From Saprospiraceae bacterium (GTDB lineage Bacteria; Bacteroidota; Bacteroidia; Chitinophagales; Saprospiraceae), in NCBI GenBank assembly GCA_020627535.1, contig JAHDGU010000003.1, positions 124,001-188,000 of the forward strand: a DNA stretch of 64,000 bases, written 5' to 3'. A model generated the notes under the pieces. It saw only the letters and a list, made by a program, of their open reading frames with translations. It was not told the origin of the DNA and did no database searches. Of the stretch, positions 26,596-36,200 are shown piece after piece. Within the stretch, counting starts at the first letter, position 1; every line of letters starts with the position of its first letter. The position numbers and the translations under genes were made by a program.

Positions 26596-26598
26596 AGC

Positions 26599-27891
26599 AT
26601 GGAAGTCTTGGCGATATTACTCTTCGTGAGTTTGTTTCTTCTGATACTCTATGGCTATCAAGTGGCATTTACCCTTGGTGGGATGTCACTCATCTACGCC
26701 TTGTGCTTTGTGGAGCCAGCAGCCTTGCAGATATTACCGACACGATTCATGAGCATCATGGGGAACCAGGTCTTGATTGCTGTGCCTCTATTCATCTTCA
26801 TGGGTGTGATGCTAGAGAAGTCCGGGCTGGCAGAAGAGTTACTCGATACGATGGCCGTACTTTTTGGAAAACGTCCTGGCGGTCTGGCCGTAGCAGTGAT
26901 CCTGGTAGGTACACTACTAGCAGCATCCACTGGTATCGTGGGTGCCACTGTCGTGACTATGGGGCTCATCAGTCTTCCTAGTATGCTCAAGCGTGGTTAC
27001 AAAACCGAACTCGCCACGGGCACCATCGCCTCAAGTGGCACGCTGGGACAGATCATACCACCATCTATTGTGTTGGTACTCCTCGGAAGTGTGCTCAATG
27101 TATCTGTGGGCCAATTGTTCCGAGCAGCTTTAATCCCCGGTTTTTGTTTAGTAGGATGCTATATAGCTTATGTCTTGGTATGGGCAAGATTACGACCACA
27201 AGACGCACCAGCTCTGAGTAGTCAGGAAATCTCTGCACTCAAGTCAGATGGATATTCGAAGATGCTGATCCGAGCGCTACTGCTACCGGTAGTCCTCATC
27301 GTCACTGTGCTAGGATCTATATTGGCGGGGTTGGCATCTCCCACTGAGGCAGCTGCGCTTGGTGCTCTTGGTGCACTCCTTCTTTCTCTTATGCAAGGAA
27401 AGCTGAGCTTGAGTATACTGCAAGGCGTGATGCGTGAAACGACTAAGCTCACGAGCATGGTCTTTATGATTCTTTTTGGTGCAACTTGCTTTGGCTTTGT
27501 CTTCCGAGAGCTAGGAGGAGACGACTTTCTCGTTGATGTCATTCAGCGATGGCAGCTTGGTCCTATGGGATTTTTGGCCCTAGTTATGTTAATCGTGTTT
27601 GTCGCTGGATTCTTTATAGACTTTATTGAAATCATTTTTATCATCGTACCCATCGTAGCACCAATCTTCCTGCTGTACGAACTGAATTTGATCTGGATCG
27701 GTATACTTCTCGCGGTTAATCTTCAGACGAGCTTTTTGACGCCTCCATTTGGCTTTTCACTCTTCTACCTTAAGGGGGTCGCTCCAGCCGGTGTGACAAC
27801 TGCTCAGTTGTACCGCGGAGTCATTCCCTTCTTGATCATTCAGATCTTGTTCCTACTTGTTATGATACTGTTCCCTGGACTACTTATCTAG
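26599..27891 (+). CDS. dctM: TRAP transporter large permease (DctM)
   Basis: 430 aa, about 12 hydrophobic segments. Conserved DctM features include VAVPLFIFMGVMLEKSGLAE, the glycine-rich stretch around LLAASTGIVGATVVTMGLIS, SGTLGQIIPPSIVLVLLG and LQTSFLTPPFGFSLFYLKG. It carries the transport path; with DctQ and a binding protein it takes up organic acids. The binding protein gene lies next door in the opposite direction. Confidence 0.92.
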   Translation: MEVLAILLFVSLFLLILYGYQVAFTLGGMSLIYALCFVEPAALQILPTRFMSIMGNQVLIAVPLFIFMGVMLEKSGLAEELLDTMAVLFGKRPGGLAVAVILVGTLLAASTGIVGATVVTMGLISLPSMLKRGYKTELATGTIASSGTLGQIIPPSIVLVLLGSVLNVSVGQLFRAALIPGFCLVGCYIAYVLVWARLRPQDAPALSSQEISALKSDGYSKMLIRALLLPVVLIVTVLGSILAGLASPTEAAALGALGALLLSLMQGKLSLSILQGVMRETTKLTSMVFMILFGATCFGFVFRELGGDDFLVDVIQRWQLGPMGFLALVMLIVFVAGFFIDFIEIIFIIVPIVAPIFLLYELNLIWIGILLAVNLQTSFLTPPFGFSLFYLKGVAPAGVTTAQLYRGVIPFLIIQILFLLVMILFPGLLI

Positions 27892-27906
27892 GAATCTGGA
27901 GATGGC

Positions 27907-29025
27907 TCACTGGAGGTATTGATAGTATAGCTTTTCTGTTTGTTCACTCCACTGCCCTACTTCATCTTGAAACGCTCGATACGATTGATACACTTCCCGA
28001 CTGGCTTCATCTTTTGCGATCAGCTCTTGCAAGACCTCTTGGGTATATCGCTTGAGCTGATCCAGCACCTCAGGCGGATATTGACGGAGTTCTACATCAG
28101 ACTCTTGAAGTATGAGTCTTAGGTACTTGGCATTTTGGGATTCAAACTCAGACAAAATCCAATTGTGAATGTAAAGACATGCTGCCTCGACAATCTTCTT
28201 GAGATCGTCTGAAAGCTTGTCATAGGCAGCCTGATTCACAAAAAACTCCATTTGTGTACCAGGCTCGTGCCAGCCAGGAGCATAGTAATACTTGGCGATC
28301 TCATGAAATCCCATCTTATAGTCGTGGTATGGTCCGATCCACTCTGTCGCATCAATAATACCTCTTTCCAGTCCAGTATAGATTTCACCACCCGAAAGCA
28401 AGACTGCGGTTGCACCGGCCTTTTGCAAAACCTTTCCCCCGAGACCAGGCATCCTCATTTTGAGACCTTGCAAATCCTTTATACTACGGATCTCACGATT
28501 GAACCAACCACCCATCTGCACTCCAGTATTACCTCCGAGAAAAGGAACGAGATTGAATTTGGCATATTCGCGACGCCAAAGATCAAGACCTCCGCCAGAC
28601 AGTAACCAGCTTGTCATCTGCTGCGCATTGAGACCAAATGGGACAGTGGAGAAAAATTGTAATGCAGGAGCCTTACCTGCCCAATAATAGGATACACCAC
28701 TGCCCATCTCAGCAGCACCTGTGCTTACTGCATCAAAACAGCCTAGGGCGGGCACAAGCTCGCCAGCTCCAAAGACTTTGATCCTGATCCGTCCACCGGA
28801 CATCTCTTGGAGTAAATCAGCCAGCATTTCTGCGCCTACACCAAGGACGGGAAACTTAGGCGGCCAGGTCGTGACCATCTTCCAGTCGTGTACCTCCTCA
28901 TTCAATCCCTCAGCTTTTGCATGAGATTGAGCATCTAATTTGAGTCCTTTGAGCAAAAACGGCAGACCTATGATAGCACCTGCAGACAGACCAAAGAAAG
29001 TCTTACGATTGAACTTACGCCTCAT
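27907..29025 (-). CDS. TAT-exported TRAP substrate-binding protein, TakP-like
   Basis: 372 aa from ATG 29025, chosen because MRRKFNRKTFFGLSAGAIIG is a twin-arginine signal; a longer frame adds 14 hydrophobic residues in front. The mature part opens WKMVTTWPPKFPVLGVGAEM and contains GSGVSYYWAGKAPALQFFST, VQMGGWFNREIRSIKDLQG and IDATEWIGPYHDYKMGF, which match the DctP-family branch containing TakP (2-oxoacid binding). It converges with dctM, 15 nt apart, and so is transcribed separately from its permease. The ligand class (2-oxo acids such as pyruvate) is inferred from family. Confidence 0.88.
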   Translation of the reverse strand: MRRKFNRKTFFGLSAGAIIGLPFLLKGLKLDAQSHAKAEGLNEEVHDWKMVTTWPPKFPVLGVGAEMLADLLQEMSGGRIRIKVFGAGELVPALGCFDAVSTGAAEMGSGVSYYWAGKAPALQFFSTVPFGLNAQQMTSWLLSGGGLDLWRREYAKFNLVPFLGGNTGVQMGGWFNREIRSIKDLQGLKMRMPGLGGKVLQKAGATAVLLSGGEIYTGLERGIIDATEWIGPYHDYKMGFHEIAKYYYAPGWHEPGTQMEFFVNQAAYDKLSDDLKKIVEAACLYIHNWILSEFESQNAKYLRLILQESDVELRQYPPEVLDQLKRYTQEVLQELIAKDEASREVYQSYRAFQDEVGQWSEQTEKLYYQYLQ

Positions 29026-29454
29026 GTATGTGAATGTAAGGGAAAGAAGTGGAAAAACGGCTGCCACAGCATCAGCACTGCGAACGTAATTGGGAAAATA
29101 AGATGTGATTTACAACTAAGCAGTGACAATCTATCTGGAACTTTTTCCAACATGTGATTGCGACAAGAATGCAGTGACAGCCAACAATCCTACGAATTCT
29201 AAAAGTAGTCTCATGTTGGAAGAGAAGCAAATTATTTTCAGACATTTTTCCATTTATTTAGAAGGAAATCCACGATCCCAGCAAATTCACAGAAAAATAT
29301 TTAAGCCCAATCATTATCCGTAGAACAAATCCTCAATTTCAATACCAAAGGCGGTGTGAAACTCGGTCATCAGTGTGATCTGTCAACAAGGAGATGTTCG
29401 CAGCCACTTGTGTCTTAGGCCACCGATCATCTGGGTACCGCTCATGACAAAAGA

Positions 29455-29471
29455 CATTTTGCCGAAAGGCA
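29455..29471 (+). repeat. Hairpin motif copy 9 (arms TGCC/GGCA)
   Basis: CATTT, arm TGCC, loop GAAA, arm GGCA, fully paired. Intergenic, just upstream of the hibernation-factor promoter. Confidence 0.88.
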
Positions 29472-29485
29472 ACTACGTATAGCGC

Positions 29486-29516
29486 TTGATAAATCCTCAA
29501 GAAGAGACTAGATTTA
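29486..29516 (+). promoter_or_regulatory. Promoter of the hibernation-factor gene
   Basis: TTG at 29486-29488, 20 nt spacer, TAGATTTA at 29509-29516 (one mismatch to TAnnTTTG). The predicted start of transcription is about 15-20 nt before the ATG at 29540. Confidence 0.45.
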
Positions 29517-29539
29517 AACTCAAAGAATACATAGTCACC

Positions 29540-29821
29540 ATGAGAGTAGATATACAGAATCAAGCCGAGTTGACAAAAGGGCAGGTGAATCGAATCAGAA
29601 ATAAAATGATGAAACTTCCTCGATATTTCAAAGATCTAATCTATGCGGAGGTCAAGGTGAGTGCAGAAGGTAATGACCGAGAGTACCGCATGGTAGCTCA
29701 GCTTGGAGTGCCAGGAAATGATGTGATCGTAAGACAGAAGGGGCAAAATCTCAATCAACTCATTTCATCTGTGCAAGACGCTTGCAAACGCCAGCTAAAA
29801 GAACTATTTCAGAGGAATTAA
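29540..29821 (+). CDS. hpf: Short ribosome hibernation factor (HPF/RaiA family)
   Basis: 93 aa from ATG 29540 (MRVDIQNQAELTKGQVNRIR). The pattern beta-alpha-beta-beta-beta-alpha and basic surface fit the S30AE fold: FKDLIYAEVKVSA, then EYRMVAQLGVPGNDVIVRQ and a final helix ISSVQDACKRQLKELF. Known function: binds the 30S decoding region and keeps ribosomes inactive in stationary phase. It is the short form, without the C-terminal dimerisation domain of long HPF. The match is weak at single residues. The stop shares TTAA with the convergent terC-like gene. Confidence 0.68.
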   Translation: MRVDIQNQAELTKGQVNRIRNKMMKLPRYFKDLIYAEVKVSAEGNDREYRMVAQLGVPGNDVIVRQKGQNLNQLISSVQDACKRQLKELFQRN

Positions 29822-30597
29822 CTGCGCTTTGCCTTTTCTTGTGACAGCTTCTTCTGATATCGCCCTTGAACAAGATCTGTGACCACCAATACGAAGAGTA
29901 CGAAGTAAAATGTGGTTTTGGTCATGGGCGTCACTTCATTACCGAAGAGCTTGAGATGCGCTAGATGGCCTCCCTCAGTGATGAGCATGATCCCCACCAC
30001 GAGAAGGATGAACAGCCCTAGGACTTCAAACATGCGATTCTTCTGAAGGAAGGTACTGACCTTCTCGGCTAACCAGATCATGAGAAGCCCTCCAATGATA
30101 ATTGCAGTGGCCATCACAGCGAATACATCTGTCAGGGCCATGGCACTTAAGATCGAGTCAAAGGAGAAGACGATGTTCATCACGATGATCATGAAGATGA
30201 TCATATTGGTAGATCTTTCTTTGCCGTCTACCTCAGCGTGATCTTCTAGCGAGAGCATGTGCCAGATCTCCTTGGTGGCGGTCCATATGATAAAGACTCC
30301 TCCGAGCAAAACGATGAGGCTGTGAATATTGAATGTCCCCTGTACAAACTTGCCCAGCTCAATGTCAAAAATGGGATTTTGAAACCTGTCTATGAGCTTT
30401 ACGAGCAAGAATAGCAGTGCGATCCTGAAGAAGATTGCTAGACCGATCCCGAGTTTTCTCACATAAGATTGTTTGTCAATCGGGGCACGACGAGACTCAA
30501 TAGAGATATAGAGGAGATTATCAAAGCCTAAAACGGCTTGTAACATCACAAGCATCAATAGGGAGAATAGATTTTCTACAGTAAAGAGATCAGCCAT
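29818..30597 (-). CDS. TerC-family integral membrane protein
   Basis: 259 aa from ATG 30597 (MADLFTVENLF); ATG 30603 is equally possible. About seven membrane helices. Family hallmarks: LQAVLGFDNLLYISIESRRAP and the second conserved acidic helix IVMNIVFSFDSILSAMALTD, plus FEVLGLFILLVVGIMLITEG. TerC-type proteins are linked to metal (manganese, tellurite) handling. It diverges from the next gene across 114 nt. Confidence 0.87.
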   Translation of the reverse strand: MADLFTVENLFSLLMLVMLQAVLGFDNLLYISIESRRAPIDKQSYVRKLGIGLAIFFRIALLFLLVKLIDRFQNPIFDIELGKFVQGTFNIHSLIVLLGGVFIIWTATKEIWHMLSLEDHAEVDGKERSTNMIIFMIIVMNIVFSFDSILSAMALTDVFAVMATAIIIGGLLMIWLAEKVSTFLQKNRMFEVLGLFILLVVGIMLITEGGHLAHLKLFGNEVTPMTKTTFYFVLFVLVVTDLVQGRYQKKLSQEKAKRS

Positions 30598-30696
30598 ATG
30601 CATCGTACTTAGAGCTTCAAAAGTAGGAAGCTCATCTACAAATAGAACTACCTCGTCAGACAATCTCCTTAGATGCCACAACTTGTAGAAGTTCTC

Positions 30697-30704
30697 TATG
30701 TTTG
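30697..30704 (+). promoter_or_regulatory. -7 element immediately before the membrane-anchored unknown gene
   Basis: TATGTTTG fits TAnnTTTG and ends 7 nt before the ATG at 30712. No good -33 TTG is present at 19-23 nt. It would give an almost leaderless transcript. Confidence 0.35.
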
Positions 30705-30711
30705 GGCTGAT

Positions 30712-31455
30712 ATGAAAAAAGTACTTAAGATCATCGCGATTATCCTCTTGGTCCTTATCCTTGGGGCAGCAATTGCTATGGCGATCATGCATATATCAGA
30801 GCCAGAAGGTAATCCTGGCAGTGAAGCCGATCAAATCGCAAGAGAAATACAGTCTGCTGTGAACATCCATGCTTGGGAAGCAATACCCTATATCAGCTGG
30901 ACATTTGCCGGAAGGCATGACTACATCTGGAACAAAAAAGATCAACTGGCGAGTGTCAGCTGGGGAGAAAACACTGTACTCATCAATACCAAAACTCAAG
31001 AGTATCGTGCATACAAAAATGACCAACCATGCACAGATGGATGTGATGCCATGAGAGAAAAGGCATGGGAATACTGGTGTAATGACAGCTACTGGCTCAA
31101 TCCGATTGCCAAGTTTTTTGATCCAGGAGTAACCAGGTCAATCGTATCTATGGATGACGGTAAAGAGGGTCTTAAGATCACTCATAATACTGGTGGCGTC
31201 ACGCCTGGAGACTCTTATGTATGGCTTTATGATGAGAAATATCTTCCTTATGAGTGGCAGATGTGGGTAAAGATCATACCGGTCGGAGGCACCAAGACAA
31301 GCTGGGGCGACTGGCAAGAGTACCAAGGAGCAAAGATTGCCACTTCTCACAGCCTGGCCGGAAAACCAGTGGAGCTCATATCTGATGTAAGCGTAGGAAA
31401 GACCTTAGAGGCTATCGGAGCCGAAGCTCAGCTATTTGAAGAACTTTGGCAATAA
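30712..31455 (+). CDS. Membrane-anchored conserved protein of unknown function
   Basis: 247 aa from ATG 30712. One N-terminal membrane helix (VLKIIAIILLVLILGAAIA), no lipobox, then a Trp-rich periplasmic part: WEAIPYISWTFAGRH, DYIWNKKDQLASVSWG, four Cys (in CTDGCDAM and EYWC plus the short spacing between them), and strands typical of LolA/LppX-like curved beta-sheets (SYVWLYDEKYLPYEWQMWVK). I think similar hypothetical proteins occur in marine Bacteroidota but cannot name a function. The 3' end overlaps the convergent receiver gene by 28 nt. A GGAA-loop variant of the hairpin motif lies at 30902-30917. Confidence 0.75.
   Translation: MKKVLKIIAIILLVLILGAAIAMAIMHISEPEGNPGSEADQIAREIQSAVNIHAWEAIPYISWTFAGRHDYIWNKKDQLASVSWGENTVLINTKTQEYRAYKNDQPCTDGCDAMREKAWEYWCNDSYWLNPIAKFFDPGVTRSIVSMDDGKEGLKITHNTGGVTPGDSYVWLYDEKYLPYEWQMWVKIIPVGGTKTSWGDWQEYQGAKIATSHSLAGKPVELISDVSVGKTLEAIGAEAQLFEELWQ
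30902..30917 (+). repeat. Variant of the hairpin motif with a GGAA loop
   Basis: CATT, arm TGCC, loop GGAA, arm GGCA: fully paired, but one T shorter before the arm. It encodes T-F-A-G-R. A similar variant is on the minus strand at 7041-7056, with arms GCC/GGC, also encoding T-F-A-G-R. Related copies or chance. Confidence 0.45.
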
Positions 31456-31847
31456 CCCAGTTCGACCTGTGCTGACTGTACCAAAGTCACGACAACCGAC
31501 TTCAGCTCTTCATACTCCATCGGCTTGGGTAGACTTTCGTGAGCAAGAACTACGGCAGGATCGATCCCATTGAAGACCGGATCGCGAGACCAATAGATAA
31601 TTTTTGCTGATGGATATGCACTAATGAGCTCTGGAATGAGCTTACCCCCATCTACTTGAGGTATATTATGATCTACAAAAACGAAAGCAGGCGATATCGA
31701 CTCTTCAGAAATAAACTGGCGTACTTCGTCAGCTGTCGACAAGGTAATGACCTCTGTGATCGGTAGATCCGAAAGTATCTCTCTAAGGAGTAAGATGTCA
31801 CCTGGATTGTTCTCTACAAGAACTGCGAAGGCCATATAATTCTTCAA
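31428..31847 (-). CDS. Atypical receiver-domain protein
   Basis: 139 aa, single response-regulator-like domain. The phosphoacceptor Asp is present in FVFVDHNIPQVDGG and the conserved Lys in SLPKPMEYEEL, but the acidic pair that binds Mg2+ after strand 1 is altered (AVLVENNPGD instead of the usual D-D or E-D). The Thr/Ser position reads IIYWSRD. Either Met 1 or Met 5 (MAFAVLV) may be the start. It lies behind the receiver-HTH, ferredoxin and kinase genes on the same strand, 73 nt after the regulator. Inference: a single-domain receiver in the same signalling system, perhaps with altered phosphorylation. Confidence 0.78.
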   Translation of the reverse strand: MKNYMAFAVLVENNPGDILLLREILSDLPITEVITLSTADEVRQFISEESISPAFVFVDHNIPQVDGGKLIPELISAYPSAKIIYWSRDPVFNGIDPAVVLAHESLPKPMEYEELKSVVVTLVQSAQVELGYCQSSSNS

Positions 31848-31920
31848 TGCTCACGCCAAATATAACACATCCTTCTCGTTATCCAAATTATATTCTTCAA
31901 ACCCCGCCCTAAGTAGATGA

Positions 31921-32856
31921 TCAGACTGATTCGATATAACTCATGAGCGAATCCTCCATGTTGAGATCAAAATACTGTCTCACCTTGTCACGGAGCACCT
32001 CTACAGATTTTTCGGAGATCTGCAATACTTCACTCACTTCGACGACAGACAAGCCCATCTTCATGTAGCAACAATGCCTCAGATCATTGCGCTGCATCTC
32101 AGGGTACTTCATGAGTAGCTTGGGAATAAAGCCAGGATAGAACTTCTGCATAAACATCTTCAAGCTTTGCCAACCGATATAATTGTCATGCAATGAAGAT
32201 ACCGACTGCTGCAATTCCTTTACTCTATCCAGTACGGCAGGGTCTTGGGTGACGGAAGACAAAGAATCAAGCTTGAAACTCATATCGCGCAGCATCTTTT
32301 GACCATTCTGGGCTTCTGCCTCAAAACTTTTGCTCAGATCTTTAGCAAATCTGAAAAACTCTGCCCTATTGTGACTCTCCTGATCTTGTCGATGAGTGAA
32401 CTTGACCAATTGAGCTTTTGTCATCTCAAGCTCCGTACGCATCTCACTTAGCCCATTGAGCTGTGTCTTGAGGCTCATATATCGCTCTGAGCGACCCATT
32501 GCATTCTCTACACGTAGTGCAATGCCTTCCGGATCAACAGGCTTCTCGATGAAGTCAACCACACCATGTGTAAAAGCCTCTTTCATGACATCAGCCTTGC
32601 TCATACCTGTGATCATGATGACAGGTATACCATTGAGATCAAATTGAGTCTGTAGATGTTGAAGAGTTTCAAGACCATTCATCTTTGGCATTTGCCAATC
32701 AAGTAAGATGAGATCAGGTATGCTGTTCTCTAGCAGAGTAGCTGCTTCTTCTCCATCACTCGCTTCATCAAAGTGATATCGCTCATCACCGAGGTATTCT
32801 TTATAGAGGATACGATCTGACTCGTAATCATCGATAAGCAGTATGGTTTTTCGCAT
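31921..32856 (-). CDS. Response regulator with receiver, coiled-coil and LuxR-like HTH
   Basis: 311 aa. Receiver domain at 1-120: ILLIDDYESDRIL (acidic pair), LILLDWQMPKMNG (phospho-Asp), VIMITGMSKAD (Thr) and FIEKPVDP (Lys). Residues 125-230 are charged helix (LSEMRTELEMTKAQLVKFTH), probably coiled-coil. The C-terminus has a helix-turn-helix near 265-300 (NDLRHCCYMKMGLSVVEVS, then VLQISEKSVEVLRDKVRQYF) of the LuxR/GerE-like kind often fused to sensor proteins in Bacteroidota. It lies 82 nt behind the ferredoxin gene, so it may be co-transcribed with the kinase. Targets unknown. Confidence 0.85.
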   Translation of the reverse strand: MRKTILLIDDYESDRILYKEYLGDERYHFDEASDGEEAATLLENSIPDLILLDWQMPKMNGLETLQHLQTQFDLNGIPVIMITGMSKADVMKEAFTHGVVDFIEKPVDPEGIALRVENAMGRSERYMSLKTQLNGLSEMRTELEMTKAQLVKFTHRQDQESHNRAEFFRFAKDLSKSFEAEAQNGQKMLRDMSFKLDSLSSVTQDPAVLDRVKELQQSVSSLHDNYIGWQSLKMFMQKFYPGFIPKLLMKYPEMQRNDLRHCCYMKMGLSVVEVSEVLQISEKSVEVLRDKVRQYFDLNMEDSLMSYIESV

Positions 32857-32938
32857 ATTGATCGGGATTTTAGAACAATCGGTATAATATTAAGACGAAG
32901 AAATCAAAGGATATGTAACAAATCCGCCAATCTTTTTT

Positions 32939-33253
32939 TTATCCTACCGGTGCGAGCCGTACTTTGAGACCATCAAGCCGCTCGACCAAGCGGACCTGAC
33001 AAGACAATCGACTGTTGTCTTTGACAAAGAAGGCCTCATCTAGCATGTTTTCCTCATCATCATTTCGTTCACCAAGATTGTGATCAGACTCGATGTAGAC
33101 ATGACAAGAAGCACAGAGCGCCATGCCACCGCAAGTCCCTTCCACCTCTAGCTCATTTGCTTTGAGCAACTCCATGAGACTGAGTCCCATATCTGTCGGT
33201 GCTTCCAGCCTATGGCTTACCATATCTCTATCTACTACATCGATGCCGATCAT
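32939..33253 (-). CDS. 2Fe-2S ferredoxin, adrenodoxin type
   Basis: 104 aa, soluble. Cluster ligands: GTCGGMALCASCH gives three Cys and SRLSCQVRL the fourth, the C-X5-C-X2-C-Xn-C spacing of vertebrate-type/adrenodoxin ferredoxins. The acidic loop DDEENMLDEAF is the usual partner-binding region. Its ATG overlaps the stop of the large histidine kinase by 4 nt, so the two are translationally coupled. A redox partner is not evident in the neighbourhood. Confidence 0.87.
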   Translation of the reverse strand: MIGIDVVDRDMVSHRLEAPTDMGLSLMELLKANELEVEGTCGGMALCASCHVYIESDHNLGERNDDEENMLDEAFFVKDNSRLSCQVRLVERLDGLKVRLAPVG

Positions 33254-36200
33254 GATCTATGTCCTCGTGGTACAGTAAAGAAAAAGCTCGCGCCTTGATT
33301 AAGTTCACTATCTACTCCGAGTGTACCACCGTGTTTCTCTATAATCCGCTTTGAAATCGCCAAACCTAGACCAGATCCGTCATACTTATCATGACTATGA
33401 AGCTTCTCAAATATCTGAAAGATCTTATCTGCATACTGCATGTCAAGCCCTATACCATTATCAGTGACAGTAAACCGATAATGGCTTCCCATTTCTTCAC
33501 TCGTAACCACAATCACAGGTGGCTCATTCACTTTGGCAAACTTCAAGGCGTTAGAGATCAAATTTTGGAACACCATCTTGAGCAAAGAACGTTCACCATG
33601 AATCGTTTGAGGTAGTCCTTCAATCTTTATTTGTGCACTTTGCTGGTCAATCTGAGAAGAGAGGTCTGACAGGACTTGATTGACCAAGATCTCGACATCG
33701 ATCTCTGCATGATCAATCTTACTCGCATTCACCTTGCTGAAAGTCAGCAAATCTGTAATGAAAACGAGCATATTCTGCGAATTCTTGATGATAATGTCGA
33801 GGTATCTCTTGGCTTTGGGGTCAAGTCCCTCGCTGTAGTTTTGATCAAAAAGCTTTGCAAAACTGATGACGGCCCTCAAGGGTGCACGAAGGTCATGACT
33901 TGCGATGTAAGCGAAGTTTTCTAGCTGCAAATTGGACTCGATATACTCTTCAAGTTTTACGCGATTTTGTTCTAGTAGGTCCAGTGACTCTCTCAACTTT
34001 TGCTCCCGCTTGATGGATGCACTGACATCTTCCAACATCCGCATCAGAAATAGATCTTCTTCAATTGGCAAAAGTTGTTCTCTGATAAAGTAGTCCACAC
34101 TCCTCCCTTCTACGTCAAGTCTCGCCAAGTAACTCGTGCTCCCATCTTCCAAAAGCTCAGAGAGGTGGACTGTGTCATAATCTCTTTCTCCTTCGATATA
34201 GGTCAAGCTACCTTGACTCAAATGAGGTTCATCAACCCCTAAGATTCGTGCAGAGGTATTATTTCTATACAAGATTTCCCCTGTGGGACCATTTTCGTCC
34301 ACACCTGTAATCTTGATGATATCTATGGCATACCCCGTGTTTTCGAGGAAATTGGCCAGTAATATCCGTCTACGTCGATTTTCTTTTTTCAAGGCCGCTT
34401 TTGCGCTGATGTCTCGCACAAAGCATATGGTCCTAGGCACCAAGCTATTTCTGTCCGAAATGATTTTGAGACTACCCAAGAATTCAGCACCATCTTGATG
34501 TTTTAGTCTTACGTCTTCTTCATATCTACCGTGTCGGAAGAGTCGACGAAAAACCATTTTAAGAAATTGATCCTTATTCTTGGACTTTACGGGCCTTTCG
34601 GCCAAAAAGTCTGAAAACTGCAGGGCATCCAAACTTCTAGTGGAATCAAGTCCGAAGATCTCTTCCCCAATATGATTGCAATCGACAATCTTCAATTTTA
34701 GATTATCTATGACAAAAATGCCTTCCACTGTATTGGTGAATACAGATTGATATCTATCCTTGGCTATCTGTGTCTCTATCTCTGATTCCTTAGATTTGGT
34801 GATGTCGTTAATAGTAAACAGAGCGCCAAAAATCTCTTGAGAATCCGCATATGGCAAGCTCTTAATCTTCAATTCTAAAAACTGAGGTTTCTGATCATCT
34901 CGATAGAAGTTGATCTCTGATTGATATTCACTTCTTGTATCTAGTACCTTAGGAAGCCAACTCATAAGCCAAGTCCCTAGTGGATTCGACAAGCATCCAT
35001 GGAGATTTTCGCCCACAGCTATCTTATGCTCATCTGAGGTACAATAATCCAGGCCTTGCAGATTGGAATAGAGCAAGCGACCATCACCATCCACGACGTA
35101 ACTTGCATATCCCGATTGCTCTATCACAGACGACAGTACACTCTGAGTCTCAACCAATTGATGTTCCTTGGCGATTTGATCAGAAATATCCCAGGCAGAA
35201 ATCAAGAATTGATCTTGGTCACCGTTGACCCATCCAAATGCTCCTACATGTGCTGTGACATAGAAGTCAGATCCGTCCTTTCTTCTGAGACGCAGGACTG
35301 TTCTGTACTCTTGCTGACCTCCCTCCATCAAGGCACTAAACATGGATTTCACTCTTTGATCTTCGGGATCATAGAGCAGTATACCGCAATTCTGACCAAT
35401 AACTTCCTCCTGAGTATACCCAAGCATTTTGGAACCTTGTCTCGACAAGTAGCTGATGCTCGAGTCTGCGTTGATGACTATTGCACCTACTGGCAGACTC
35501 TCAATCAAGTTGATGGCTTCATCTCGAGCATTGATCAGATTATTTCGTTCAAATATCTCCTTGGATTGATCATGTATAGAAAGCTGGATTTTCTCGGTCA
35601 GCTCATCGTGGTGCACAGTGCACTCAGCTTCTATGATCGTATTGCTTTGGCCCTCTAACCTTATATGAAAACTAGGCACTCCAGCACCCATGACTACCAA
35701 ATTATTGGAAAGCAAGTCACCAAAGCTTCTGAAGTTGATTGGTGCATCCGTCTCATCTTCAATCACTTTTAGGTCATCGATGTTCTCTATCTTGCCAAAT
35801 AGCTGAGCAAATCGAGAATTGGCCTTTTGTACGACTCCACTAGTACGATCAAACAGTACAAGTGCATTGGTCGACTGATCAAAGATGGAACTTTCAAAAT
35901 CTTCACGATGCCTAGCCTCTTCAAACTCCTTTTTCTTGATCAAATAGGCACTGAAAGCACTGAATATGATCATGAGCATGCCGATGACTATGAGGACTTT
36001 GTTTAAGAGGATGTGCTCAATAAACAGACTCAAGCTGTCATCGAAATTCACATATTCATAACCTAAGACCAAGAGCAAAGCGATACTGAGCACAGCAAGT
36101 CGAGTACTTTTTATGTCGAGATCTGCTGGAAAAGATGCCACTCGCACCATGCCTATAACGAATAGCAACCACTCCACATAAATTTCTGGTATGAATAGAC

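Larger units (their letters stand above)
29026..29539. other. Noncoding stretch between dctP and the hibernation-factor gene
   Basis: About 510 bp with no convincing gene; a 66-codon frame at 29123-29323 lacks any recognisable signature. It must hold the promoter of the TRAP binding protein; TACGTTCG on the minus strand about 55 nt before its start is a weak candidate. Also inside are hairpin motif copy 9 (29455-29471) and the hibernation-factor promoter. I see no RNA gene or terminator hairpin. Confidence 0.6.

Noticed and set aside
29123-29323. 66-codon reading frame upstream of the hibernation-factor gene
   Set aside because: No recognisable domain and low complexity; treated as noncoding.
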